Origin: Solwaraspora sp. WMMD406
GTDB lineage: Bacteria > Actinomycetota > Actinomycetes > Mycobacteriales > Micromonosporaceae
Reading direction: 5' to 3'
NCBI RefSeq assembly: GCF_029626025.1
Contig: NZ_JARUBF010000001.1
Coordinates: 2,480,001-2,544,000, forward strand
DNA: 64,000 bases
Position 1 is the first letter of the stretch. Every line of letters begins with the position of its first letter. Below are positions 1 to 7,910 of the stretch, piece after piece. Made by a program: the position numbers and the translations under genes. The notes below the pieces were generated by a model, which saw only the letters and a program-made list of their open reading frames with translations, made no database searches and was not told the DNA's origin.

Positions 1-763
1 CCGCGCCGGCCAGCCCGGCGAGGCCGAACAGCCCGATCACCGACACCGGATAGTCGAACGGCGGACCACTGAGCAGGAACGTCAACGCCGTCCAGAACAT
101 GGTGAACGCGGCGAAGCCGGTGGCGGACAGCACCAACGTCCACCGGACCGAGCGGTCGCGGGCGACCACCACGGCGACGGACGCGATCAGCGCCGGGTAC
201 GCCAGCCGGGTCTTCGGCGCCAGCGACGGGATCGCCCGGTACATCACCACGGCGAAGCCGACCGCCACCACCGCCGCCAACAGGAAGATCGCCCGCCAGC
301 CCGCGACGTCGGCGACCAGCCCGCTGATGGTCCGCGAGGCCAGGATGCCGGTCAGGATCCCGGCGACGACCGTACCGACCGCGCTGCCGCGCCGGGCGTC
401 GTCGGCGAGATCGCTGGCGAGCGGGGTGAGCAACTGCCCCGAGACGGTCGCCACCCCGAGCACGCTGATCGCCACGAGCAGTACACCGAACGACGGCGCG
501 AGCGCGCACAGCATCAGCGCGCCCGCCGCGCAGAGCATCAGCACCGGTACCAGCTTGCGCCGGTCGAGAAGGTCGCCCAGCGGCACCAGGAAGAGGATCC
601 CGACCGCGTAGCCGATCTGGGTGGCGGTGACCAGTAGACCGGCGGTCGCGGTGGTGACGTCGAGGTCGGCGGCGATGAGGTCGAGCAGCGGCTGCGCCCA
701 GTAGAGGTTGGCGACGGCGGCACCGGCGGCCACCGCGAACAGGAACGTCAGCCCCCGGCGCAC
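1..763 (-). CDS. MFS transporter, C-terminally cut by the window edge
   Basis: This is a polytopic inner-membrane exporter of the major facilitator superfamily, and its substrate cannot be told. Translation of the reverse strand gives alternating hydrophobic helices. It has an N-terminal NLYWAQPLLDLIA segment and a loop with GDLLDRRK, the MFS loop 2-3 signature (GxLxDRxGRR type). An in-frame TGA just upstream (791-793) leaves the GTG at 763 as the first usable start. The gene runs off the left edge after about 254 codons, so roughly the last third is missing. It is followed upstream by a remnant gene in the same direction with which it may share a promoter. Confidence 0.8.
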   Translation of the reverse strand, partial: MRRGLTFLFAVAAGAAVANLYWAQPLLDLIAADLDVTTATAGLLVTATQIGYAVGILFLVPLGDLLDRRKLVPVLMLCAAGALMLCALAPSFGVLLVAISVLGVATVSGQLLTPLASDLADDARRGSAVGTVVAGILTGILASRTISGLVADVAGWRAIFLLAAVVAVGFAVVMYRAIPSLAPKTRLAYPALIASVAVVVARDRSVRWTLVLSATGFAAFTMFWTALTFLLSGPPFDYPVSVIGLFGLAGLAGA

Positions 764-819
764 GGCGTACCCGGGTCGTCGTCGAAACAGATCACGCCCG
801 ACCGTACGCCACGAGTGGA

Positions 820-1149
820 TCAGATCAGCGTGACCGGGTTGGTGAGGGCGGCCAGCCGCCCGTCGGGGTGGCGCACCTCGACCCGGACGGTGGCCGTGGC
901 ACCGCCGGTGTCGAGTCGCTCGCCGGTGTCGGCGCTTCGGTCGCTGGTCGAGACGGTCAGCGACAGGTCGACGTCGGTCGAACCGGCGATCCAGCTGTGG
1001 CCGGCCGCGATGCCGGCCAGTAGCGCCTTCACCGTGTGCTCACCGGCGCGGACGACGGTGTGCGGAGTGCCGATCTGGCCGGCGAGGTGGGTCGAGCCCG
1101 CTCGTGGGGCCGGCTCCCGGCCTGGCGACGATCCGTCCGAGGTGGGCAC
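820..1149 (-). pseudogene. C-terminal remnant of a CehA/McbA-type metallohydrolase
   Basis: The open frame encodes 109 aa. Its middle (GTPHTVVRA, then LLAGIAAGHSWIAGS, then GERLDTGG and a beta-rich tail) matches, from memory, the C-terminal end of CehA/McbA-family PHP-like metallohydrolases. The metal-binding PHP half, about 300 residues with the DxHxH-type motifs, is absent. The 30 residues before the match are low-complexity and look like read-through of non-coding DNA. I read it as a decayed gene that kept only its tail. A small independent protein is possible but less likely. Confidence 0.45.
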
Positions 1150-1272
1150 AGGCCCACCCTAGTGAACGGTCGGCCACCCGTGAGAAACGGACTGAGCGTT
1201 ACGGACTGAGCGTTCGCGGGCGGGCGGTGACGTGTCCGGGACCGATGTCCCGCCGGAGGCGAATGTCCCGCC

Positions 1273-1320
1273 GGGCGTGATCCCGTACGGGGATCATGAT
1301 CCCCGTACGGGATCACGCCC
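1273..1320. terminator. 48-bp perfect palindrome (terminator-like)
   Basis: The two 24-base arms are exact reverse complements, meeting at ATCA/TGAT (1296/1297). It starts 42 bp past the stop codon of the acetamidase, so a bidirectional terminator is the simplest role. There is no U-tract. The core, TGATCCCGTA-C/G-GGGGATCA, recurs in a second palindrome at 7298-7355. Confidence 0.6.
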
Positions 1321-1361
1321 GACAGCATTGGGTGCCAGGGGCAGGCCGTGGGCACACCACC

Positions 1362-2468
1362 TCAGATCTGGGTCGGGAAGTCGGCCTTGCGGATCATGCA
1401 GTGCACGCCCTTGACCGCGTCGACGACCTGACTGACCTCGAAGTCGGCGGCGGCGCTCAAGTACGCCAGGGCGGTGTCGCGGGGCATGCCCTGGGTCCGG
1501 GCCAGGAAGTCGACCGCTGCCCGGACCGCCCGGCGCATCGCCTCGTTCAGGTCGGCGTCGAGCCCGACCGGAATCCAGTGGGTCGCGGTCTCGGCCAGCG
1601 GGGCCTCACCGGCACCGACCAGCGTCGCGGCCTGCGCCGCCGGGATCACGGTCAGCCGTACGGTGGCCCGCAGCGGTGCTTCGAGGGCGGTCAACGCCAC
1701 CTCGCCGTCGCCCTGCGCGTAGTGCGGGTCGCCGGCGTAGAAGCCGGCATCGGGCAGCTGGACCGGCAGGTAGAGTCGGGAGCCGACCTGTAGTTCGTTG
1801 ATGTCCAGATTGCCGCCGTGCCCGCCGGGCGGCACCGAGTGCACCATGTCGTCGGTGTCGACGGCGACGCCCATCAGGCCGAGGAACGGCGCGAGCGGGA
1901 ACCGGGCGGCCCGGCCCTCGCCGAACGGCAGGACGCCGTACAGCCGGCCGCCGCTGGAGACGACCTCGGTGAAGTGGCAGACGCTGCCGTACTCGCGGGG
2001 GTCGCTGTCCGCCCCGGTGTCGATCGGGGTGAGCGGGAACTCGCCGGGCAGCGCGCCGTAGCCGTGCCGGCTGCTGACGAAGCCGTACGGAGCGCGGATC
2101 GTCAGGTCGAGCACGTCGACGCGGAGCAGATCGCCGGGCTCGGCACCGTCGACGCTGATCGGGCCGGTGACCACGTGCGGGCCGTCGTCGTCGTAGTCGT
2201 GCGCGACGTCGGAGGCGGCCAGGTCACGGGCGTCGGTGAGGACCTGATCGGCCGGTACGTCGTACTGCTTGAGGTAGCCGACCGGGTCGCGGCCCTGGTC
2301 TTCGAGGATTCCTTCGTGGCTGAGGGTGTCGATGGTCACGGTCTCGCCGGATCGCACCCGCAGCACGGGGGCGTGGGTGCGGTTGGGTAGCCGACCCCAC
2401 AGGCAGGTGTCGGGCGTGGTCGGCAGGTAGTGGGCACCGGCGATCGGGCCCTGGTGCGGCTGGAGCAT
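1362..2468 (-). CDS. acetamidase/formamidase family protein
   Basis: This 368-aa cytoplasmic enzyme of the FmdA/AmdA family would hydrolyse a short amide to ammonia and the carboxylate. The family's features are present: an N-terminal beta region with the VRSGETVTIDTLSHEG motif, SVDGAEPGDLLRVDVLDL, the VPPGGHGGNLDIN loop near residue 215 that forms the metal/active-site region, and YAQGDGEV near 250. Length is slightly above typical short FmdA-like proteins. It is transcribed away from the dioxygenase operon that starts 285 bp upstream, so the two may share a control region and act on one nitrogen-containing aromatic or amide substrate (inference). Confidence 0.85.
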   Translation of the reverse strand: MLQPHQGPIAGAHYLPTTPDTCLWGRLPNRTHAPVLRVRSGETVTIDTLSHEGILEDQGRDPVGYLKQYDVPADQVLTDARDLAASDVAHDYDDDGPHVVTGPISVDGAEPGDLLRVDVLDLTIRAPYGFVSSRHGYGALPGEFPLTPIDTGADSDPREYGSVCHFTEVVSSGGRLYGVLPFGEGRAARFPLAPFLGLMGVAVDTDDMVHSVPPGGHGGNLDINELQVGSRLYLPVQLPDAGFYAGDPHYAQGDGEVALTALEAPLRATVRLTVIPAAQAATLVGAGEAPLAETATHWIPVGLDADLNEAMRRAVRAAVDFLARTQGMPRDTALAYLSAAADFEVSQVVDAVKGVHCMIRKADFPTQI

Positions 2469-2753
2469 GGCTTCCTCCGGGAGGGGTACGCGACCGGACG
2501 TTCGGTGGCGCGCGGCCGGGTCGGACGTTCGGAAGCGTTGCCGGTGAAACCGCCGCTGAATATTGCTGTCCTGTTAACAGTCGGTAACCCGCCTGTGGTG
2601 TATTCCCTGGTCTTGACAGGTGCGCTGCCTGGTAGCAGCATCGTAGGACGAGATGCTGTCTCGCATGACGTGGATCGGCCGAAGCGGGCAGAACCACTGA
2701 AACGGGCGGAACCGCCGAGCTCGGCGGACAGACGAGAAGAGGGCGGTGGGGTG
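2469..2753. promoter_or_regulatory. divergent intergenic control region
   Basis: This 285-bp gap separates the acetamidase (reverse) from the dioxygenase operon (forward). Its centre (about 2565-2660) is clearly lower in GC than the flanking genes and holds CTGTTAACAG, a 10-bp perfect palindrome, at 2570-2579. It must carry both promoters. No regulator gene is adjacent and no exact -35/-10 pair can be assigned. Confidence 0.4.
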
Positions 2754-4175
2754 ATGACGCAGCAGACGCCGGTGCGACCGCTCGGCGGAGCCGACGGTGG
2801 CGCGCTGATCGACGAGGACTGGGAGGCGATGCGCTTCCGGGTGCACCGCTCGGCGTACCGCGATCCGGTCGTCTTCCGCGACGAGATCGCCCGCATCTGG
2901 GGACACACCTGGCTCTACCTCGGCCACGAGACCGAGATCCCCACGGCCGGCGACTTCAAGACCCGTACCCTCGGTGGTCGGCCGTTGATCTTCTGCCGCG
3001 ACTCCGCCGGCGAGGTCAAGGTGTTCCTCAACGCCTGCACCCACCGCGGCACCATCCTGTGCCGGCACAACGAGGGCAACACCAAGTTCTTCCAGTGCTT
3101 CTACCACGCCTGGGCGTTCAGCAACTCCGGTGACCTGGCCGCGCTGCCCGGCGACGAGAGCTACCCCGACGACCCCGGCTTCCGTGAGTCGATGCGGCTG
3201 CGTGAGGTGCCCCGGCTGCAGATCCACGAGGGCTTCGTCTTCATCGCCTTCGACCCCGACGTGCCGGATCTGCTCACCCACCTCGGCCCGGCCGCCCACT
3301 ACATGTCGCTCACCGCCAAGATCGGCCCGCATGGCATGCAGACCCTGCCCGGCGTGCAGCTCTACAGCGTCAAGGGAAACTGGAAGCTCGCCGTCGAGAA
3401 CGCCATGGACGGCTACCACTTCGCACCCACCCACAACACCTTCGTCGGCTACCTGCGGGAGACCGGCTTCGCCGTCACCGACGACGACCAGTACGCCTAC
3501 GACCTCGGTGGCGGCCACGGGCTGCTCGTGCTCACCGGACACAACGGCCGGATCGGCATGGTTTGGGAGCCGCGCTTCGGCGACGAGGAAAAGGCCCGTA
3601 CGGTCGCCAAGCGCAACGAGATGATCGCCCGCCTCGGACCGGACCTCGCCGCCGAGATCTCCGACGCCAGCCGGATCCTCTTCGTCTTCCCCAACCTGCT
3701 GCTGTTCGACCTGGAAGCGCTGACCATCCGCCAGCTCGAACCGGTCGCCCCGGACCGCACCGACGTGCGGGCCTGGCAGTTCGTCGAGACCGGCGAGCCG
3801 GAGTCGGTGCGCGCGCTGCGGATCAAGACCATGGTCAGCTTCGTCGGACCGGGCGGCCTGGCCACCCCCGACGACATCGAGGCGTACGAGGCGGTGCAGC
3901 GCGGCATCGTCGCCACCGCCGACTCGGCCGACCCGGCCCACGACTGGTCCGACATGTCCCGTGGCATGGCCAACGAGAAGCAGGGCAACCAGGGCCGTTC
4001 GATCGACGAAGGCGCGATGCGCAGCTTCTGGCGGCACTGGGCCGACCGCCTCGGCGTGGCGACCGCCGTCGCCGGTGACCCACCGGCCGACCCCGGGGCC
4101 CCCGGCCCGTCCACCGTCTTCGCCACCGGATCCGCGCCGGCTGGCGAATCCGCCGCCACCAGCGGGAAGGAGTGA
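2754..4175 (+). CDS. Rieske ring-hydroxylating dioxygenase, alpha subunit
   Basis: This 473-aa oxygenase component would insert O2 into an aromatic ring. The Rieske [2Fe-2S] ligands are complete: C95-x-H97 and C115-x2-H118. The mononuclear iron histidines H222 and H227 lie in the DGYHFAPTH segment. The frame is open for 108 codons upstream, but ATG 2754 follows a purine-rich GAAGAGGGCGGTGGGG. GTG 2751 is an equally possible start. The C-terminal 40 residues are Pro/Ala/Gly-rich and look like a disordered tail. The beta subunit gene follows after 4 bp. No ferredoxin or reductase gene is in the operon, so electrons must come from elsewhere. The substrate is unknown. Confidence 0.9.
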   Translation: MTQQTPVRPLGGADGGALIDEDWEAMRFRVHRSAYRDPVVFRDEIARIWGHTWLYLGHETEIPTAGDFKTRTLGGRPLIFCRDSAGEVKVFLNACTHRGTILCRHNEGNTKFFQCFYHAWAFSNSGDLAALPGDESYPDDPGFRESMRLREVPRLQIHEGFVFIAFDPDVPDLLTHLGPAAHYMSLTAKIGPHGMQTLPGVQLYSVKGNWKLAVENAMDGYHFAPTHNTFVGYLRETGFAVTDDDQYAYDLGGGHGLLVLTGHNGRIGMVWEPRFGDEEKARTVAKRNEMIARLGPDLAAEISDASRILFVFPNLLLFDLEALTIRQLEPVAPDRTDVRAWQFVETGEPESVRALRIKTMVSFVGPGGLATPDDIEAYEAVQRGIVATADSADPAHDWSDMSRGMANEKQGNQGRSIDEGAMRSFWRHWADRLGVATAVAGDPPADPGAPGPSTVFATGSAPAGESAATSGKE

Positions 4176-4179
4176 CCCG

Positions 4180-4704
4180 ATGTCCTCGACGACCAGCGGA
4201 GCAGTGGTCAGCGTCGGCCCCCGCGAGGTGACCCGGGCGCAGGTGGAGGACTTCCTCTACCGGGAGGCGCAGCTGCTCGACGAGTGGCGACTCGACGAGT
4301 GGTTCACCATGTTCGAGGAAGACGGCCGGATGGAGGTGCCGACCACCGACTGGGCCGGCTGGGACGCCACCACCGCCGGGTTCTTCGTCTGCGACGACTA
4401 CGACCTGATCCGGGCCCGGGTCAAGCGGCTCAAGAGCCGCAAGGCGCACGCCGAGAACCCGCACTCGCGTACCCACCGGATGGTTTCCAACGTGATCCTG
4501 CTGGAGGCCGGCGCGGAGACCGTGTGGATCAGCGCCAACTTCCTCATCCACCGCTACCGCGACAACGGCGCCTACACCTACGTGGGCCGCTACGAGCACG
4601 TGCTCAAGGTCGACGACGACGGCGGGTTGCGGTTCCGGGTCCGCCGCTCCATCCCGGTGATGGAGTCGATGGACCCCGGTGCCCGACTCAGCTTCATCCT
4701 CTAG
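4180..4704 (+). CDS. ring-hydroxylating dioxygenase, beta subunit
   Basis: This 174-aa small subunit has the SnoaL-like/NTF2 cone fold. The typical beginning VEDFLYREAQLLDEWRLDEW is followed by DGRMEVP, and KAHAENPHSRTHRMVSN lies in the middle of the chain. It forms the structural alpha3beta3 partner of the upstream gene. The ATG is 4 bp after the alpha stop, with AAGGAG of the alpha 3' end as ribosome-binding site, so the two are translationally linked. Length is normal for the family. Confidence 0.88.
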   Translation: MSSTTSGAVVSVGPREVTRAQVEDFLYREAQLLDEWRLDEWFTMFEEDGRMEVPTTDWAGWDATTAGFFVCDDYDLIRARVKRLKSRKAHAENPHSRTHRMVSNVILLEAGAETVWISANFLIHRYRDNGAYTYVGRYEHVLKVDDDGGLRFRVRRSIPVMESMDPGARLSFIL

Positions 4705-4718
4705 CCGGGGCCGCCGTC

Positions 4719-5024
4719 GTGATCACCCACATCCTCGCGTTCGCGTTCCGCGACGACCTGGAGCCCGGCGTCGCCGAGTCGGTCCTGGCCGAGCTGGACA
4801 CCTTCCCGCAGAAGTATCCGGCGATGCGCAACTGGCGCAGCGGGGTCAACGTCAGCACCCGCGACACCACGATGACGCACGGCTTCGTCGTGGAGTTCGC
4901 CACCGAGCAGGACCTGCTCGACTACCTGCACAGCGAGTCGCACGAGCGGTTCGTCCGGGAACGCTGGCGTCCGGTCGTGCAACGCCAGGTCATCGTCAGC
5001 CTCCCCACCGCCGGGGACGCGTAA
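4719..5024 (+). CDS. Dabb (stress-responsive A/B barrel) domain protein
   Basis: This 101-aa single-domain protein opens with ITHILAFAFRDD and has the PGVAESVLAELDTFP helix, the MTHGFVVEF strand and the LHSESHERFVRERWRP end, a complete ferredoxin-like Dabb barrel. Such barrels dimerise and often act as small cyclases, decarboxylases or binding proteins in aromatic pathways. GTG 4719 is chosen because it puts the barrel's first strand at residue 2. The gene lies between the dioxygenase and the VOC protein, 14 bp and 20 bp from its neighbours, so it belongs to the same operon. The reaction is not known. Confidence 0.8.
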   Translation: MITHILAFAFRDDLEPGVAESVLAELDTFPQKYPAMRNWRSGVNVSTRDTTMTHGFVVEFATEQDLLDYLHSESHERFVRERWRPVVQRQVIVSLPTAGDA

Positions 5025-5044
5025 CCATCATGAAGGGGTCGCAG

Positions 5045-5938
5045 ATGTCCACCGAGGCCACCACCCGCCGTCGCGGGCCCTACGGCATGGAGTACGCCCG
5101 GATCGAGGTGCCGGATCTGGCCGCCTCCATCGAGTTCCTGCAGTACCACGTCGGGCTGCAGTTGGAGCAGCACGACGACGAGTACGCGTACCTCCGCGCC
5201 GACATCGAGCATCACAGCATCGAGCTGATCGCCGCACCGCAGCGCACCGAGTCGTGGACCACCGCGATCGGGTTCAGCGTCGAATCCGACGAGGTCCTGG
5301 ACGACCTGCGGGAGCGGGTGGTCGCCGCCGGCCACGAGGTGCTCGAACTGCACGAGCGGATGAAGGGCCTGTGCCAGCGCGGGTTCGCCGTACGGGATCC
5401 CAACGGGCTGATCGTGGAACTGTTCACCGAGTTCGTCGAGTACGCCGAACCGCCGCTGATCGAGCTGCGCCCTGAGGATCTGGTGCACCCGTTCCTCGCC
5501 ACCGACAAATATGAAGAGTCGCTCGACTTCTACACCAACGTCCTCGGTTTCCTACCGAGTGACTACGTCGGTGACGTGACCGTGTTCCTGCGCTGCGAGG
5601 ACCGCTACCACCACAGCCTGGCGTTGCAGCGCAACAAGGAGTTCTACGTCGCGCATCTGTGTTTCAAGATGAAGAGCTTCGATCACGTGATGCGGGGTCG
5701 GGCGCGGGCGCAGTACAAGAAGGTGCCGATTGCCTCCGACCTGGTCAACCATTCGGCGTCGACGTCGATCGCGTTCTACATGCACGATCCTAGGCACGGG
5801 CCGCGCTACGAGCTGTGTGACCGGCACCGGGTGTTCACGCCGGAGGAGCACGCGACGCACCGGGCCCGCCGGATGGCCGTCGACCCGCGCAACATCGACG
5901 TGTGGCGGCCGGCCGCCGACGACTGGGGTCGTTTCTGA
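5045..5938 (+). CDS. two-domain VOC (extradiol-type) dioxygenase
   Basis: This 297-aa protein has two glyoxalase/extradiol modules. The first (about 12-130) starts MEYARIEVPDLAASIEF and lacks the metal ligands. The second (about 145-285) keeps a likely 2-His-1-carboxylate triad: His in LVHPFL, His in YHHSLAL and Glu in RYELCD. That is the layout of 2,3-dihydroxybiphenyl-type ring-cleavage enzymes. ATG 5045 is preferred over ATG 5030 because GAAGGGG (5032-5038) sits 6 nt before it. It would open the ring of the diol made by the upstream dioxygenase. A strong terminator follows. Confidence 0.85.
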   Translation: MSTEATTRRRGPYGMEYARIEVPDLAASIEFLQYHVGLQLEQHDDEYAYLRADIEHHSIELIAAPQRTESWTTAIGFSVESDEVLDDLRERVVAAGHEVLELHERMKGLCQRGFAVRDPNGLIVELFTEFVEYAEPPLIELRPEDLVHPFLATDKYEESLDFYTNVLGFLPSDYVGDVTVFLRCEDRYHHSLALQRNKEFYVAHLCFKMKSFDHVMRGRARAQYKKVPIASDLVNHSASTSIAFYMHDPRHGPRYELCDRHRVFTPEEHATHRARRMAVDPRNIDVWRPAADDWGRF

Positions 5939-5961
5939 CCGTCGCCGTACGCAAAACGTGA

Positions 5962-5996
5962 ACGACCCTCGGGAATCACTCCCGGGGGTCGTTTTT
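5962..5996 (+). terminator. rho-independent terminator of the dioxygenase operon
   Basis: ACGACC pairs with GGTCGT around an inner CTCGGGA/TCCCGGG stem with an ATCAC-type loop, directly followed by TTTTT (5992-5996). It lies 24 bp after the VOC stop codon. Confidence 0.85.
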
Positions 5997-6216
5997 CGCG
6001 TCGGTCGTCGCCGGACTGGGTGTCCGAGCAGCCCGGAGGTTACGGGCGATCCTTGATCCCGTGTCGTTGCCAATTCCATCGTCGTTCCTCACTGGGTCCC
6101 CCTTGGAGCAATCGTTCGAACGAGTTGTCCTTCCGCCCTGGACTGTTCGCCTCGATCGGCGGAGGATGACTACCGCCTGCAACCACCACACCAAGACACC
6201 TCAGGGATGATCGAAC

Positions 6217-6990
6217 GTGAGTGAACTCAGCGTCGAGATCCGGCGACTTCGTCTCGCCGGTGGAATGAATCAGACTCAGCTTGGCGCCGCGCTGCGCGTG
6301 TCCAAGTCGCTCATCGCGGGATTCGAGACGGGGCGGCACATCCCGCAGGCGGACACCGCGACCAACCTGGACCAGCTCTTCGGCACCGATGACAAGTTCG
6401 CCAAGTTGTCGTTGGAGGCACGGGAAGACCGATACCCGTGGATGCGTCCGTGGGTCGAGCACGAGCGCCGCGCGCTGCTGTTACGCACGTACGAGCCGCT
6501 GCTCATCCCCGGACTGCTGCAGACCGAGGGCTACATGCGGGCGGTGTTGGCGACCTCCACGATGAACGACGGGCGGATCGACGACCTGGTGCGCACCCGG
6601 CTGGAGCGCCAAGCCGCGACATTGGGCCGGGACAACCCGGTGGTGATCTCGGCCATCATCGGGGAATTCGCGCTCAGCCGTAGCCCCCGCGAGGTGATGA
6701 AGGACCAGCTGGGCCACCTGGTCGACCTCGGCCACCGGCCGTCGGTCAAGGTCCGGGTACTGCCGGATGAGGCCGGACTGCACCTTGGCCTCGGCGGCGC
6801 GTTCGTGATCGCCAGCCTGCCGGACGGTCGGCGCTGTGGCTATCTGGACAACCAGTTGAAGGGCACCGTGGTGTCCAGCCATGGCGAAGTGACCGAGCTG
6901 GAACTAGCCTGGGAATCCGTGGACGGACTCGCGCTGCCGGTGGTGCAGTCCCGGGATCTGATGCTGAGGATGATCGATGAGCGCAAGTGA
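6217..6990 (+). CDS. XRE-family regulator with DUF5753 domain
   Basis: This 257-aa regulator has an N-terminal helix-turn-helix (about 5-60: IRRLRLAGGMNQTQLGAALRV then SKSLIAGFETG) and a DUF5753 ligand/partner domain (about 90-250, with PWVEHERRALLLRTYEPLLIPGLLQTE split across its first half). This is the Scr1/WhiJ-type actinobacterial regulator that is usually paired with a small DUF397 protein, as here. GTG 6217 is used. The partner gene starts inside this one, overlapping by 14 bp. The target genes are unknown. Confidence 0.88.
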   Translation: MSELSVEIRRLRLAGGMNQTQLGAALRVSKSLIAGFETGRHIPQADTATNLDQLFGTDDKFAKLSLEAREDRYPWMRPWVEHERRALLLRTYEPLLIPGLLQTEGYMRAVLATSTMNDGRIDDLVRTRLERQAATLGRDNPVVISAIIGEFALSRSPREVMKDQLGHLVDLGHRPSVKVRVLPDEAGLHLGLGGAFVIASLPDGRRCGYLDNQLKGTVVSSHGEVTELELAWESVDGLALPVVQSRDLMLRMIDERK

Positions 6991-7183
6991 ACCGCGCTGG
7001 CGGAAGTCCAGCCGATCGGCCAACGGCGGTAACAGCTGTGTTGAGGTGGCCGACAACCTTCCCGGTCGGGTCCTGGTCCGGGACACCAAGGACCGTGCCG
7101 GCGGTACGTTGACCTTCGGCCCGGCCGCCTGGTCGTCGTTCGTCGAGTCGACCAAGGACACGAGCACCACCGCCACCGCCTGA
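6977..7183 (+). CDS. DUF397 domain protein
   Basis: This 68-aa protein carries the DUF397 signature: WRKSSRS, then NGGNSCVEVAD, then VLVRDTKD and FGPAAWSSFV. DUF397 proteins work with adjacent XRE/DUF5753 regulators, possibly as antagonists or toxin-like partners; the mechanism is not settled. Translation is coupled to the upstream gene by a 14-bp overlap. A hairpin follows 25 bp after the stop. Confidence 0.88.
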   Translation: MSASEPRWRKSSRSANGGNSCVEVADNLPGRVLVRDTKDRAGGTLTFGPAAWSSFVESTKDTSTTATA

Positions 7184-7208
7184 CCCGCTTCCCGCAATGC
7201 TCCCCGGA

Positions 7209-7241
7209 ACCCCGGTCACCCTCGTACGAGGTGGCCGGGGT
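7209..7241 (+). terminator. hairpin terminator after the DUF397 gene
   Basis: ACCCCGGTCACCCTCG and CGAGGTGGCCGGGGT form a long GC stem with a tiny TA loop, followed by TCTCTT. Confidence 0.65.
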
Positions 7242-7297
7242 CTCTTCGCTGCGTCGCTCGTGGACCTGCGATGGAAGCTCGCCGGGAACCATATTGT

Positions 7298-7355
7298 CGT
7301 TCGTGGTTGATCCCGTAGGGGGATCATGATCCCCCTACGGGATCAACCACGAACG
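7298..7355. terminator. 58-bp perfect palindrome (bidirectional terminator-like)
   Basis: Two 29-base arms are exact reverse complements meeting at 7326/7327. It lies between two convergent genes, 22 bp beyond the end of the reverse one, so it could terminate both. The centre is almost the same as that of the 48-bp palindrome at 1273-1320 (GATCCCGTA, GGGGATCATGATCCCC, TACGGGATC), but the outer arms differ. Confidence 0.6.
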
Positions 7356-7377
7356 CACTACAGGTCCGTACGGGCGC

Positions 7378-7812
7378 TCAGGTGCTGTGGGCGGGAACCT
7401 TAGTGTTGCCGCCCTGAATCTCATACGTTCCGTCGCCGCCCAGGTCACGCGAGTTCAGCAGAGCCTGTGCCCGCCACTCGTCCGACGGCCATGTGGTGGC
7501 CATCGACCATCGGACACCAGCGAGAGACACCCCACCCAGATCCACATCGCTGAGATTGGCATCCGTGAAGTCGCTCCGGACGTGGTCGAGGGCGCGGCTG
7601 AGGTTGCGAGTGAGGGTGCGGTCGCTGGTGGGGACGCGGTCGAGGTTGAGGGAGCGGGTGAGGCCGACGGCACGGGTGAGGTCGAGGGTGATGAGATTGC
7701 GGTCGATGGCTCGGTTGGTTGCCGCTGCATTGGTGATCGCCAGGATGAGAACGAGGGCGACAATGGCCGGGTGGTTGCGGAGAGCTAGGCGGCTGGCGAT
7801 GTCCAACGACAT
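7378..7812 (-). CDS. small membrane protein with pentapeptide-like repeats
   Basis: This 144-aa protein has one N-terminal membrane segment (about 14-31, AIVALVLILAITNAAAT). A region rich in L-T/N-R-x-L follows, then FTDANLSDVDLGGVSLAGVRWS, which fits pentapeptide-repeat strands (A-N/D-L-S/G-x). The repeat is short, about five units. Its start overlaps by 3 bp the stop of a 32-codon frame in front of it (TGATG), which follows a broken sigma factor gene. It was probably once translated with that operon. Function is unknown. Confidence 0.6.
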   Translation of the reverse strand: MSLDIASRLALRNHPAIVALVLILAITNAAATNRAIDRNLITLDLTRAVGLTRSLNLDRVPTSDRTLTRNLSRALDHVRSDFTDANLSDVDLGGVSLAGVRWSMATTWPSDEWRAQALLNSRDLGGDGTYEIQGGNTKVPAHST

Positions 7813-7910
7813 CAGTCGAGCGGCGACCGCACCCTGAAAAATCTGACCGGTCGGGAGTCGCGCCGGGCTGTTCGGGATCTACGGCCGGTGAACAGATCGT
7901 CGTGGTTCAT
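7812..7910 (-). CDS. short ORF downstream of the sigma-factor remnant
   Basis: This is a 32-aa frame starting MNHDDLFTGRRS, rich in Arg. Its ATG overlaps the sigma-factor stop by 4 bp (ATGA) and its own stop overlaps the start of the membrane protein gene (TGATG). It is probably the broken N-terminus of a longer protein that once continued into the following frame, rather than an independent peptide. Confidence 0.35.
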   Translation of the reverse strand: MNHDDLFTGRRSRTARRDSRPVRFFRVRSPLD

